From Hydnum rufescens UP504 (Eukaryota; Basidiomycota; Agaricomycetes; Cantharellales; Hydnaceae), in contig MU128979.1 in the NCBI GenBank assembly GCA_014904985.1, forward strand, positions 17,419-81,418: 64,000 nt of DNA, given 5' to 3'. The position numbers and the translations under genes were made by a program. The stretch's first letter is position 1, and every line of letters starts with the position of its first letter. Below the pieces are notes generated by a model, which saw nothing but the letters and a program-made list of their open reading frames with translations, was not told where the DNA came from and searched no databases. Shown piece by piece: positions 45,301 to 56,489 of this stretch.

Positions 45301-45351
45301 TTTAAGATAGTGATGTGATGTGAATCAGGTGGTGTATTCTCTTGAAGTAGG

Positions 45352-45957
45352 TGTCAGGGCCATGCTGCGATGAGGGCACCAAACAAATATAAACACAAAT
45401 AATTCTGGCTGAGTCCAGTGTAAGTCCAGCTAAGTCCGCAAGAATCTGGGCAAGAATGAGATAAGGAGGTTGGAGAGGTTGGAGGAGCAGTCCAGCAGCC
45501 TGGAAGGGACTAGGTGGAAATGAGCACAGTGGTCCTTAAGCTTGTGCAGTCAACTGGAAAATACTTGGACCTGTAGTCTGGAGTAACAGCAGAAATCCTG
45601 AGAGACCAAAGCTGAGGTCTCTGGACTTCACTGCCGGACTACTTATACAGGATTGCTATACTATGGGGGAGTGATTGCTAAACAGGAGATGGTTACAGGG
45701 GGGCAGGAACAGGAATTCAGGCAGGGGGAAAGTGGACAGGAGCAGGAATGCATGGGAGCATACTGGAAGCAACAGGAAATGAAAAGGAAATTAAATTAAA
45801 TCAGAAGCAAACTGGAAGCAACTGAGCAAACCAAACTCAGGGGAAGCAGGGGTGGAGTGGAGTGGACAGAGGGAGGAGTGGTCTGGAGTAGACCAGAGTG
45901 GATTGGAGTTGACTGGAGTTGACCAGAGTGGATTGGAAAAAGGGTGGAACCCTGACA
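45352..45957. mobile_element. Solo LTR, target duplication GTAGG
   Basis: 606 bp, TGTCAGGG to CCCTGACA, flanked by GTAGG at 45347-45351 and 45958-45962. Same family as 34678-35324 but with most CpG changed to TG or CA. It interrupts a third copy of repeat H, whose hairpin (GGGCACA paired with TGTGCCC, about 45984-46004) resumes right after it. A run of GGAGT/GACCAGAGTGGA units lies near its right end (45850-45940). Confidence 0.93.
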
Positions 45958-46060
45958 GTAGGCTTGTTGGAGAGCTGATATTTGGGCACACAGACTGTGC
46001 CCACACTCAGCCTATCCAACAAAGCCTGGGCCCCAGTGGGACCCAGCAACATCACATTTG

Positions 46061-46700
46061 ATGTCAGCTGTCTGTTGAAAGCTTGACTCAACACCAGCAC
46101 TTGCTGAAATTAACAAAGTGCCCATATATACTGTTCCAATATTCCTGGATACCAGCAATTTTTCTGCCACTTATATTGGTAATTCCATGGTTATATTTCT
46201 TTGTTTCTCTTCATGTCCACTTGTCTACTATCTTGGTGTGCTCTGTATACCATATATGCACACTATTAGCCTTCACACCTCAGGTCTGTGTCCAATGTCC
46301 TTTCCAATAGGTACATTGCATGTACTTGGCCATTATGTACATTCCTGCCAGGGGAGAAAGGTGTCCTCATGCCCTCATTGTCATCACTGGCCCCCTTCTT
46401 CATATTTCTTTTGTTCCTGCCCCCACCCTCCTTCTCATGTTGATGATTTAAGGGACCTCACAGACACAATTGAGTTTCCCCCCTGACCTAACAGGCATGG
46501 ACAGTGTCCTACATGAGATATGTATATCAGCAGATGGGAGGCCCCTGGCAGTAGTGAAATCCTTTCAGACTCCACTGAGTGGTGAAGAAATGTATTTATT
46601 CATATTTTCTGAAACAGAGGGCATCCCCCCAGGTGCCCCCCCAGGCACCTCCTCCTCAGTCTTGCCCCCATCCACACCTGAGGGTGAACCCTTCAACTCA
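46061..46700. other. No recognised gene
   Basis: CpG-poor sequence between the third H repeat and the minus-strand gene ending near 46718. Plus-strand frames at 46118-46486 and 46470-46826 show no family features and overlap each other. I see no terminal repeat or tandem structure. Confidence 0.3.
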
Positions 46701-46717
46701 GGCAACACAATGCATCA

Positions 46718-47425
46718 TCACCTGGACACCTGTGGAGTCTCCTTGTTGCCCTCAGCACCCTGCTTCAGATTCCAGTGGTTCACTGGTGCAAGTGAACATT
46801 TTTTGTTCCACTTGGCACATGCCTGACAGTGGAACTGGGGACTGGACATGCACAGAGGCTCATCCCCCTTCTTACCACCTACCACCCACTGAGTGTGCAC
46901 AGACATGCACCAATCACACTCCCCATGAAAAACCCATGTCAGCAACACCATGACTTCAAAAAAAAAATCTTTACTCACCATCAACAACCCCTCATTGTCA
47001 CTCAAAACCAAAGGTGCATCTTTTGATGCACCCCTTGGCACCTCTGCCTTGGCTGCCCACTGAACAGTGTCCTTGGCCTTGCGCTGTGCCTCAGCATCAA
47101 GGCAATGCACCTCTTCTAACATGAGCATTGCCGCCTCCTCCTGGGTGCACTGAACACCCACATCATTTGCAATCTGATCAACCTGCAAGTGCCACCCCCA
47201 TCTCAGGCATGAGAGGTGAAACCTCTGGCATCTGACCCTGCAAATGCACCTGCTGCTTTACCACAAGTCAGCAGAACGAAACTTGCAGAAAAATGAAAAT
47301 CTTTGTCTTCCACTCACCTCCCACTTTGCCAACTTGACCTTCATGGTTGCAACTGCCTCCTCCATGGGGAGAATCTCCATCACCACATTTGACTTGATCA
47401 AAGCAAGAATGGCTTCGTCTGCCAT
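46718..47425 (-). pseudogene. MADE-type gene with Cys cluster, copy A
   Basis: Unknown family. ATG at 47425 starts MADEAILALIKSNVVMEIL. Exon 1 ends in KLAKWE before a GTGAG donor (47317); a short intron follows to about 47255. The next exon has MPEVSPLMPEMG, then after a 1-nt frame change DQIANDVGVQCTQEEAAM (frame 47188-46718). A probable second intron begins with GTGAGTAAAG near 46980, and a C-terminal Cys-rich part reads HCQACAKWNKKC, a CX2CX6C arrangement. The relative at 59632-59989 has the same start, the same first intron position and the same MPKVSPL segment. Both sit just inside an LTR junction and are antisense to the LTR, so the gene probably belongs to that retroelement. Could be a nucleic-acid-binding protein; not proven. 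Confidence 0.5.
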
Positions 47426-47499
47426 ATTGATGATGGTGGTACAGAATCAGAAGCAACCATGACAAACCCATTCTTTATAGAAACCATCATGGGAACTGC

Positions 47500-48626
47500 T
47501 ATAGAAGAAGGATTCAGAGCTCTGATGACTGTCAAATCAAACTCTGGTTCAGCCAGTGTGTAGATGGGAGACTGTGTTTCTGTTTTTATTCAATGGGCTG
47601 GTTCACTCTGATGGTTGATCACTCTCTAAAAAATTGTGTATGGTATTCAGTGATGGATAAGGTTGTGGTATGGACTAGCTATAGTCAATGATATATCATG
47701 GGATGCTTGTGAAAGGCTTATACATGTTGCATTGGACTGTTTACTGCTATTTGTGTGTGCCTATTTGTTATGACTCACTCCTAGGTGAGTCATATGTGAG
47801 TCATAGGTGAGAACAATAGGGTTGTCAAGGAGGGTGAGTCATTCATAAGGTGGTTGCAAGGAAGGTGAGTCATTCATAAACAGAACAAAAGGGTTGTCAA
47901 GGAGGCATTATCTTTCTTATCTGTGAAGTTCTAGAAGTTATTTGTGGTAATGGGAGATGAGATCAAAGGATATTTCTGAGTTCTGGGAGATTAATTTGTT
48001 TGTAGTCCAATGGTTAAGATGTTTTTGTTACTGGTTAATAATAGGAACAAGTGCATGGGGTGGGGTTTGATGCAGAGACAACATTTTGCATCCATAATAG
48101 GTGTGCTTGGTACCATTCAATCCAGATTTTTAATAGCTTTCTGGTTGTGGTGGTTCCACATAGATCAGATGTGAACTGACAGAGAAATTCACAAAATACT
48201 GATGGGTGTTGATTCTGATAGTAATATTGTTCTGTAGAGCTCAGTTTTTATCTGTTGTTCGCATGCTCAGTACTGTTGGATGTGTATTTTTTATATCTTT
48301 CTAGGTGCAGTTGTTCCGAGAGTATTGGATGCGAAATGACAGAGAAATTTGTTTTTTACTGGAAATTCTGGATTTTGATAGTAATATTGGTCTGGAGAGT
48401 GCAGTTTTGGTCCATTCAACTTGTGTTTGGTACCATTCAAAAGGTGTGAATTGCAGCTTTCTAAGCGTTATATGGCTGTCCATTTCTGATCCAAACTGAT
48501 GGAGCAATCAAATGAATTCTGTTTTCATGCATAGCTGTAATTAATTTTGTAATTGGTCACATGATCATTCCATAGGCTGGAAGTGGTGTGATTTCATGTT
48601 TTCTGATACTGGATGTTATCTTCCAC
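47500..48626. mobile_element. E-family repeat, copy 2, target duplication ACTGC
   Basis: 1127 bp flanked by ACTGC at 47495-47499 and 48627-48631. Starts TATAGAAGAAGG and ends TATCTTCCAC. Reverse complement of 11067-12658 except that a section of about 370 bp is missing after 47768. The relative at 60 kb without this insertion shows the uninterrupted flank (MADE gene leader followed by the ACCACCAAAAC segment), which confirms the boundaries. Confidence 0.75.
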
Positions 48627-48689
48627 ACTGCCAAACCACCAAAACTCCTACCTTGTAAACCTTGAGTTACATGCTTCAAGGGCTTCACA

Positions 48690-48915
48690 CTCAAAGGGGG
48701 GGTACTGTTACAAGTTGTACTCATAACCTTGATTATGTATGCAGAATAACCAAGCCTATCATGTCATCATGTGACCTTCCCCCTTGCCACAAGTGTGCCT
48801 TCCTCTTTATTCCCAAACCCTTTTGATCTCTAGAGATATAAGTAGTTACTTGATGTACACTCACTCCTTAGAAGATTGAGAATATATTGTCAACTGATTG
48901 AACTTTCTCTTGGAC
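48690..48915 (+). repeat. Polypurine tract and truncated LTR (TGTTACAAG family)
   Basis: CTCAAAGGGGGGGTAC then TGTTACAAGTTGTACTC at 48706. The first 200 bp resemble the LTRs at 60150, 61287 and 62354 (TATAAGTAG box near 48838, TTAGAAGATTGAGAATATATTG near 48872), after which similarity stops. It is the 3' end of an LTR element whose body contains the MADE gene on the opposite strand. Confidence 0.65.
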
Positions 48916-49700
48916 TAGGAATGAAAAGGTATGGGAGGGGCTCAGGTTAGTCTCAATGAGTTGATTGACTTACTAGTTATAGAAATGATATGGATGACTC
49001 AGATATGATATAATGTTTCTGACTCTAGCTGGACTGCTTGTATCACAATTGTCAAGTTGAAACTTAGAGGCTATTTCTGATTTAAAACTTTTATGGGCTT
49101 TGAACTTATTATTCTATGATTCAGGGCTTATACATCTAGCAACACCTACACTGAGGGTCCTACAACTATCTACAACTTCTTGTTGTTTGGAATGGCACAG
49201 TTGTGGGATGTTTGGATGACTAATCAGGCTGAGTCATATCTTTTACTTAGTCATACTAATTGCTTAGTCATACTTTTGAGTCTGGGTTTTTTATTACAAA
49301 TATTGGTTACATAAGCATATTTTTTTGACATGTAGAAAACTTTTTATTTTGTTTGTTGAATGGAGACATTTCAACTGAGTTTCCTCAATATCTTTGGGCA
49401 GTAGCAAGATGAGGGTGTCCTAAACACTCCAACAGATCATTGATCAAGGTCTAAGGTCAGAGCACTTCCAAACTGTTTTCAGATACTAGACAGTTATTCC
49501 TTCCACAGATGGCAAACACTTTAAATTGCAGTCCCTTGCAATGCACTCCAAATTCCTACTTCTGCCACCCATATTCAGTAAAGACTTCATCTTCATTCCT
49601 TTTACTTTTCCACTCTTGAAACCACCAAGACCATCCCTCCATCCACTGTGATGCCTTGTCAAATGTAAAACATTGTGCTTGATGGATTTGACTGATCATT
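48916..49700. other. Unclassified AT-rich repeat debris
   Basis: No gene recognised. Contains ACATCTAGCAACACC followed by CCTACAACTATC at 49133-49172, the landmark also seen in E repeats, so an E-related remnant is likely here. Confidence 0.3.
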
Positions 49701-49719
49701 GGGTAAATATCTGCTCTTG

Positions 49720-50097
49720 TTCAATTAAAGGGTCTTTGTTGCAAGGAGAAAACCTCTCACCCTGGACAGCATCTATCACTCCCAGATTGAGAACAGAGGT
49801 TGGGAATATGTGAGGAGGTATCTTGTCACCAGTTGGAATTTGGAAGGCAACTACCAGGACAACTTCAAGGTCCTTTCATTGGTAGTGGGCATAGTGAGGT
49901 CATACCCAGATAATGTATCTCATCCACTTGATACTTTTTGATAGAATGATCCCTTCAAATGAATTTTCAGGTGTAGGAGAATAGCAAATGGGAGTGGAAG
50001 AATGGATGCCAATGAAAGGATTGTTGTCAATGTGATTGAAATGGTGATAGACAAGTGAAATCTGCTGGATAGGCATGGCTGGGGCTGATGCTAACAA
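49720..50097 (-). pseudogene. ORF-C relative, diverged
   Basis: Minus-strand frame with MPIQQISLVYHHFNHIDNNP, PTPENSFEGII and a KWMRYI-like segment. After two in-frame stops it continues in the same frame as KDLEVVLVVAFQIPTGD and HIFPTSVLNLG. Spacing between the W-x-x-Y and D-L-E motifs equals that in ORF-C of copy 1 (19 residues), so the alignment is gap-free there. It lies about 160 bp downstream of an ORF-A relative on the same strand, the same order as in the composite element but without ORF-B. Confidence 0.55.
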
Positions 50098-50259
50098 AGT
50101 CTGTATTTGATGGGCCTTTTATAACTATTTCTTAATGGCCTCATGACTCTTTCCTTTTGCATCGAACTTGTCCTGAAAATCATTGTTCTTTTTGTAATTC
50201 TCTTAGGAAATGAGGGGGGGGGAACAGGAGAAGATGTGATTCAAACACATGTATAGAAT

Positions 50260-50640
50260 CTATGCATCAAAGGGATCATGGGTAAAGAGGGGATGGATAC
50301 AAGCTTCCCTTTCAGGGGTATTCTGGACTGCAATCCCTAATTTAACTTCAACTTTAAAGCTGGGACTCTCAGGCACCACAGATTTAACCATCATCCAGTT
50401 TAGATATGCCCTGGTAAACTTCCTCTCCTTGGCAAGTTGATCTGGACAAAACCATCCTGATTTTCCAGCCTGGAATGAAAGATAAAATCATGTCCCATCC
50501 TCTCCAGGAAGGAATAACTCAATGAACTTCTTGGTTCCTGATTCTTCTTTTGATATATCATTTAAAGACCCTGGGAGACTTGAAGGAGTGATCATACTTT
50601 CTGTGCATTTTTCAACAGCTGGGACAACAGTAGAGTCCAT
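50260..50640 (-). pseudogene. ORF-A relative, diverged
   Basis: ATG at 50640 opens MDSTVVPAVEKC, then FIELFLPGEDG, a TGA, and KSGWFCPDQLAKERKFT, PSFKVEVKLGIAVQNTPE and HPLFTHDPFDA before the stop at 50260. GWFCP against GYFCP, FKVEVKLGI against FHVKVQIRL and the shared ending place it in the ORF-A family. It has one internal stop. Upstream, at 50830-50848, a CAGCTGTCATTCCCTTGTG motif also occurs before the gene at 58990. Confidence 0.55.
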
Positions 50641-50920
50641 TGGGAATAAAATAAAAATGGGCAATGCATTCTAAGAGAAAGATGAGAAGAGAGAAAGAAG
50701 GAGGAGAGAAGGAACTCAAACAAACTAAGAGGGATGAGGGGAGGAGAATGGGGTTCTGGAATGACTTTTGCTGTCCTTTTATCCTCATCCTGAGTTTGAC
50801 ATGATTTCCTTATTTGTTTTACTTCTGACAGCTGTCATTCCCTTGTGAATTGTTTTTAAATTCAAATCCAATCCTTTGCTTTTATTCCATTTTTAGCATA
50901 TGAATCACATTTGAAAAGAA

Positions 50921-52439
50921 AAGCCAGTGTGTGGATGGGAGACTGTATTTCTGTTTTTATTCAATGGGCTCATTCACTCTGATGGTTGATCACTCTCTAA
51001 CATGTTGTGTATGGAATTCAGTGATGGATATGGTGATGGTATGGACTAGCTATAGTCAATGATATATCATGGGATGCTTGTGAAAGGCTTATATGTGTTG
51101 TATTGGATCATTTATTGCTATTTGTATGTACCTATTTGTGTCCTCCTGGTCAAAATGTGGATTCTAAAGAGGGTTCTAGACTAGTTTAAGCTTGATTCAG
51201 TGTGTCAATGTGTTTCTTTCTTCTTCTGACTAGACTTTGTTGTTACTCACCTTCCCTTGGATGTCCAGCAACTCTAACCTTAGGTCCTGCAACTATCCTT
51301 GGCTCAGTATTTTGCATAGAGGGCTTCCAGTGACTTATTCTTAACAACCTTGTATATGACTTAGCTCCAGATGGCTTTAGATCAGTACTCTCTTCAGATG
51401 CAAGCAGATTCGTAGACAGTAGTTTATTCCAGTAGTGAGGAGATGGGGGGATACAGGAAAATCTACCAGCTTTTATACCTTTCTGAAGGTGGCTGTGTTT
51501 AAAGAATATGACTCACTCCTAGGTGAGTCATATGTGAGTCATAGGTGAGAACAATAGGGTTGTCAAGGAGGGTGAGTCATTCATAAGGTGGTTGTGGGGG
51601 GAGTGAGTCATTCATAATCAGAACAAAAGGGTTGCTAAGAAGGTGTTATCTTTCATAAAGTGGTTGCAAGGGAAGTGAGTCATTCATAAATAGAACAAAA
51701 GTGTTGTCAAGGAGGCATTATCTTTCTTAGCTGTGAAGTTCTAGAAGTTATTTGTGGCAATGGGGGATGAAATAAAAGGATATTTCTAAGTTCTTGGAGA
51801 TTAATTTGTTTGTAGTCCAGTGGTTAAGGTGTTTTTGTTGCTGGTTGATAATGGGGACAAGTGCATGGGATGGAATTTGATGCAGAAACAACAGTTTGCA
51901 TCTGTAATAGACGTTCCTGGTATCATTCGATGCGGACTTTTAATAGCTTTCTGGGTGCAGTGGTTCCAAGAGGATTGGATGTGAACTGACAGAGAAATTT
52001 GTAAAATACTAATGGATGTTGATTCTGATAGTAATATTGTTCTGTAGAGCTCAATTTTGATCTGTTCTTCATGTACTCAGTACTGTTGGATGCATATTTT
52101 TTATATCTTGCTAGGTGTGGTTGTTCCAAGAGGATTGGATGCGAACTGATGGAGAAATTTGTTTTTTACTGGAAATTCCAGATTTTGATAGTGATATTGG
52201 TCTGGAGAGTGCAGTTCTGGTCCATTTGACTTGTGTTTGGTCCCATTAGAAAGGTGTGAATCGTGGCTCTCCAAGTGTTATATGGGTGTACCTCTCTGAT
52301 CAAAACTGATGGAGTAATTGAATGAATTCTGTTTTCATGCATAGCTGTAATTAATTTCATAATAGGTCACATGATCATTCCTTAGGCTGGGATCAATGGA
52401 TATTTGCATTTTCTGATACTGGATGTTTTTATCTTCCAC
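50921..52439. mobile_element. E-family repeat, copy 3 (left end truncated)
   Basis: Reverse complement of about 11067-12608, including the section of about 370 bp (51140-51507) missing at 47.5 kb. The right end is intact (TATCTTCCAC at 52439). The left end starts inside the repeat at GCCAGTGTGTGG. It lies between the divergently oriented ORF-A relative and the CC relative, possibly inserted into their shared upstream region. Confidence 0.7.
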
Positions 52440-53640
52440 ACTGGTTGGACCACACCATCCATCACACCTGCCCCATCTATACTTACTGCACCTCACTTGA
52501 GTGTTGTGGATGAGAATCATGTTGAGGCTCCCCCTTCTCACAGATCCACTCCCAGCCCACCTTATATAGCCACGACCCCTATCACCAATCATCCCATGTC
52601 ATGTGAACATACACCACTTACTCCTGTCTCAAATCACATCATCCATCCAGTCACCCAACTGCTGCTGTTTCTGGATGCCCTGTTTCATCCCGAAACCACA
52701 GCCCCCTCACCTGTGACACATGCTACAAGCATCGCAGCCACAACTGTCCAACCCTCTACCAACCATATTACCTTTTCACCCCATACGATCATCTCCCCTG
52801 GCCCATTTCATGTACAGCACATCAGACCTTGTTGAGGAAGCCCGCCTTGAGGACCAGCATGGCCCCATGAGCCTCTAAATCATCGTGATCAGAACCACAA
52901 CCTCTACCAACATGAGCACCAGCTATTTTCAAGCCATAATTGACTCATCTTCAATGAAAATGAGTTCAAATGTCACCAACAGCATTGGAACCAGATGTGT
53001 GTGCATGAGGTGGATCATATTGCTCATCTTCATAATGAACTCAATACTGCTTGCCAGATCATTCAGGACAACAGCTGTCAGTTATGATGTGATCAAGACC
53101 AGCTTCATCGAGACACAAATGCGGCTCACACCCAAGTTCTCAATGCTAACACCAATATAACAAAACAACTCCAAGGCCTTGTTTTGTTCACAGGCCACAT
53201 ATGTCATATTACAGAAGCCATGGAACCTAGTTTCCCTACACCCTCCATTGCCTTGGGTACAATCCTTAACCAAATTGGTTACCTCATGGAAGAACAAGCC
53301 ATCCAGACATCTTTCATTAGTGCTTTCTCTCTCTATCACCTTATTTCACCCTCTCTGGCTGAACTCCTCAAGGTCCTGTGCAAACACAAAAATATGGATG
53401 CCATCCCATCCATTACACCTCCCAACATCGATCTTTTCTGTTTTTGCCAAGCTATCAGCTGAATTTGTTGTCAGTTAACCAACAAGGAATACACTATGGT
53501 CCCAGGTGTTCCCCAGTCTACCTTTGAACTCCATGCCAGCAACCACTTGACTTGTCTTTCTGCCAACCCTTTCATTCCCTCCTTTTGTCCCTCAATGGAG
53601 TCATGTGTCACCACACCCTGCCTGGTCACCTGTGACCCCT
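52440..53640 (+). pseudogene. CC relative, diverged
   Basis: Plus-strand coding-like sequence: a Pro/Thr/Ser-rich N-terminus (52404-52835, HRSTPSPPYIATTPITNHP), then in a shifting frame a coiled-coil part (QMCVHEVDHIAHLHNELN, QDQLHRDTNAAHTQVLNANT). A C-terminal part follows (PTPSIALGTILNQIGYLMEE, PPNIDLFCFCQAIS). Domain order, coiled coil and the C-terminal motif (Pro-x-x-D/N then aromatic-rich helix ending in N-[EK]-[EW]) parallel the CC gene at 7566. The similarity is weak but positional. Several stops are present, two of them TGA at probable Arg codons. Confidence 0.42.
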
Positions 53641-55310
53641 GACCCCATTAAGCATGAGGATACCCCATGCCCCTTTTAAAATTACAATCCACTTAGGCAA
53701 AAGGAATTGTATGTTTTCTTTCTACCTACCCACTCCTCTGTAGGGATCTATTTCTTGTCACATGTGTCTTCTTTTTTTTTTTTAACCCCCCCTCCTTATA
53801 TAACAAAAAAATACTTTTCTATGCACTACCTTTCTGCCTCCATTCAAAATCCCTACTCCCCTTTTATGTTGTATGAGTGTACTCTAACTGTGGGCCAAAT
53901 GAAAAAGTTTGTTCCACCAATGATTAGTCCTTTAAATGGTCTCATGGATGAACTTAAAACTCTTCATGGCCTACAGCCTAAGTATATCCATCTTGGAAAA
54001 CTTTGTCTATATAAACCTACAAAGACTGGATCCCAAGGGACTGGGATCTCAAGTCTGTACCACCTGTAGAAGGGTAGGAAACTTAGGGTAAGAAAACACC
54101 TAATTTTCATTATTTGGACCTTAAGTCCTCAGCTAAGCCACCTATATACACAAGCAGACTTGGAGTTGGGCAATGGACAGAAACCAAGGTGACTAAGAAC
54201 TGACAAGTCATTGACTAATGGAAATTACATCACCTGAAACATGTCATTGCCTAGACTCCCTAGCAAATCCCATAAATAGATCAAGGACCTTCTGGGCTGG
54301 GTGGAGCTTTCCATAATAGGAAGAGGCTAGCCAGATCCAGAGCCCATCCAAAAATAAAAATCCATACCATGTGCTACTCAGGAGTTCTGGGCCAGCATAT
54401 AAAAATCTGTACATTACACCCCAATAATAATAATTCTTTCCCTCTTACCACTACAAGCCAGACAGTGCTTTGTGAAGCTGTGTGAAGGTATTCCCTGGTC
54501 AACACCTAGACCTTGTAAGATTTCTGTGGACTCAGCTTGACAACCAGCTGCCACAAGAAAGACTGAATTCTGAGACACCTGACACCTACCTGAAAATCTG
54601 AGGATAGCCAAACCCTTCAGTTTCTGACTCATACCCATCTTGAGGACTGGCAGCTCCTCTCATCTACCAACTGGCAACTGCTTGAGGACAGTATAATCCT
54701 CTCTTCTGAACCCTACCCATTCAGCTAATCCTGAGACAGCCAGTCTCAACACTCTTATTGCCAGTACAGATAGCCTTCTACCCTAGTACTGTTTTAAAAT
54801 GCCTACAGGCATTCCCATCTATATTGGAAGGAAGTACTTGTTTTACCTTGGCATATTAAGGCAAGGTTTTGAGCTCTAAACTCAAATCCTCGCTTAGGTT
54901 TCTCACATCCTATACAGAAGAAACCCCTACAATGGGGTGTGTGAACCACACCTGCTGAAGTGGGTGTGGTAATTCAAGGTGTTTTTTATTTTTATTTTTG
55001 AATTTCTATGTTATAGCAGTGCAAAAAGAGCAGCAAAGGCTGCCCTTTTTGTGCTACTTTAACTTGTAACTAACATATTGTTTATCCCAGGCCACAAGCT
55101 AGACCTGAGCTAGTACAACCCCTGTCCCCAAACCTGGCATATGGTGAGTGATGAAGCAGAATGTTGCCCTGGGGAGCCCATTATTGGGTGAACTAAATAA
55201 ATAAGTAGATAAATGAATAATAAATAATAATAATGATGTGTACCTAGGTCCAGTGAGGATGTGAGAATTTATCTGGTGAGTTACTGGTGAGTGATATATC
55301 ATAAGTAACA
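53641..55310. other. Repeat debris, no gene recognised
   Basis: A T tract near 53767-53785 and a plus frame at 53707-54069 without family features. Sequence at 54330-54465 is an inverted match to 60785-60920 (see separate entry). ATA-rich microsatellite-like sequence lies at 55195-55240. Confidence 0.35.
54330..54465. repeat. Dispersed inverted repeat, left member
   Basis: About 135 bp including CCAAAAATAAAAATCC, ATGTGCTACTC and AATAATAATAATTC, reverse complement of 60785-60920. Both are next to sequence coding-like for short Ser/Asn-rich peptides. Probably pieces of one repeat family. Confidence 0.6.
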
Positions 55311-55319
55311 TGCTGGGCT

Positions 55320-55455
55320 GGGGGACAGATGGGATGAGAACAGATGGGACAAGGAGGGGTGGAATGAGGAGGGTGGAGTGAGGAAGGGTGGAATGAGGAG
55401 GGTTGGAATGAGGAGGGGTGGAATGAGGAGGGGTGGAATGAAACAAGGATGGATG
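55320..55455 (+). repeat. Short G-rich minisatellite
   Basis: Tandem units of about 15 bp, consensus GGAATGAGGAGGGGT, with GGATGAG variants at the edges, 7 to 8 copies. The strand asymmetry (almost no C) is marked. Confidence 0.85.
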
Positions 55456-55459
55456 GGAT

Positions 55460-56480
55460 GAGGATTAAGATGGATCAAGATCAAGATCAAAGCATTCATT
55501 CAAAGACTGCAAAGAATGAAGATGGAGGGGAAGGGGTTGGTCAAAGCCCATCAGCGGGGAAGCACCATCGCTGTTGCTGTCATTGCTGCCACTCTCCTCA
55601 TCCTCCTCTTCATAGTCACTGAGGATTCAGGGAGTTTGAGGGTAATGTTGGACAGTCAGATTTGGCTATGGATAAGGAGAACCAGGGCTGCTTTGGCTCT
55701 GATATTTTGAGGCAAAAATGAACCCTTTTCCCTCTTTCAAGTGAGCCACAGATGGCCCAGCTCCCCAGCAGGGAACCAGCTCATGTTCCATAACCTCTCA
55801 AAGATCTGCATCCTGATGTCTTCAATGTTGTCTGAAGGGATGGTGCAGGTCTCCAAGAGGGTCTGCCAAGAGGTGAAGTAAGAAAGCTGCATCCAGGGGG
55901 ATGTGCTCTTAACCTTTTCCCCTTCTGGGAAAAAAAATTCAAGGTTTTTGAAGAACTCTGGTTTGGGTGTTGATCAAATTCTGGTGTGGTAGAATATCAT
56001 CCCCAGGTTCCTCTCAGCAAATATTTCTGTTGAAACCTCAGCCCTCATCAGGAAAACTGACATGTGCTCTGATGCTCCAGAGCAACCTATGTGCTCCAGT
56101 TAAAACTGGTGCATGGGATTTGGGTGGTTTTTTGCACAGTCATAGATATATACTGTTTGACTACCTAAGCACAAAATCAAAGCTGTAGCTTCTCTTTTGC
56201 CAGCTTGACATGAAGATGAAAATTAAAAATTTTCACAAAAAAATGCATGTAGCTGGTGGAGTACAGCATAGGATGACTTGCAGTGCTGGAAGATATTCTA
56301 CATATGATATACAACCATGCAAAAAATTAGCCAAATCCCATGCACCAGTTGTAACTGGAGCACATAGGCCACTCTGGAGCATCAAGAGCATGTGTTGGTT
56401 TTCCTGATGCTCTCAGCCTCTGTTAACTGAACATAGGGGGGATCCCACTTGTTATTTGGTGCTGGGGACTTGATCAGTAG
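55460..56480. other. No gene recognised; internal inverted repeat
   Basis: Contains an inverted pair: CAGGAAAACTGACATGTGCTC with GGTGCATGGGATTTGG at 56049-56124, mirrored around 56330-56410 (CCAAATCCCATGCACC, then AGCATGTGTTGGTTTTCCTG). Arms span about 80 bp with about 200 bp between. Short frames here are not supported. Confidence 0.45.
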
Positions 56481-56489
56481 GTCCCATGG

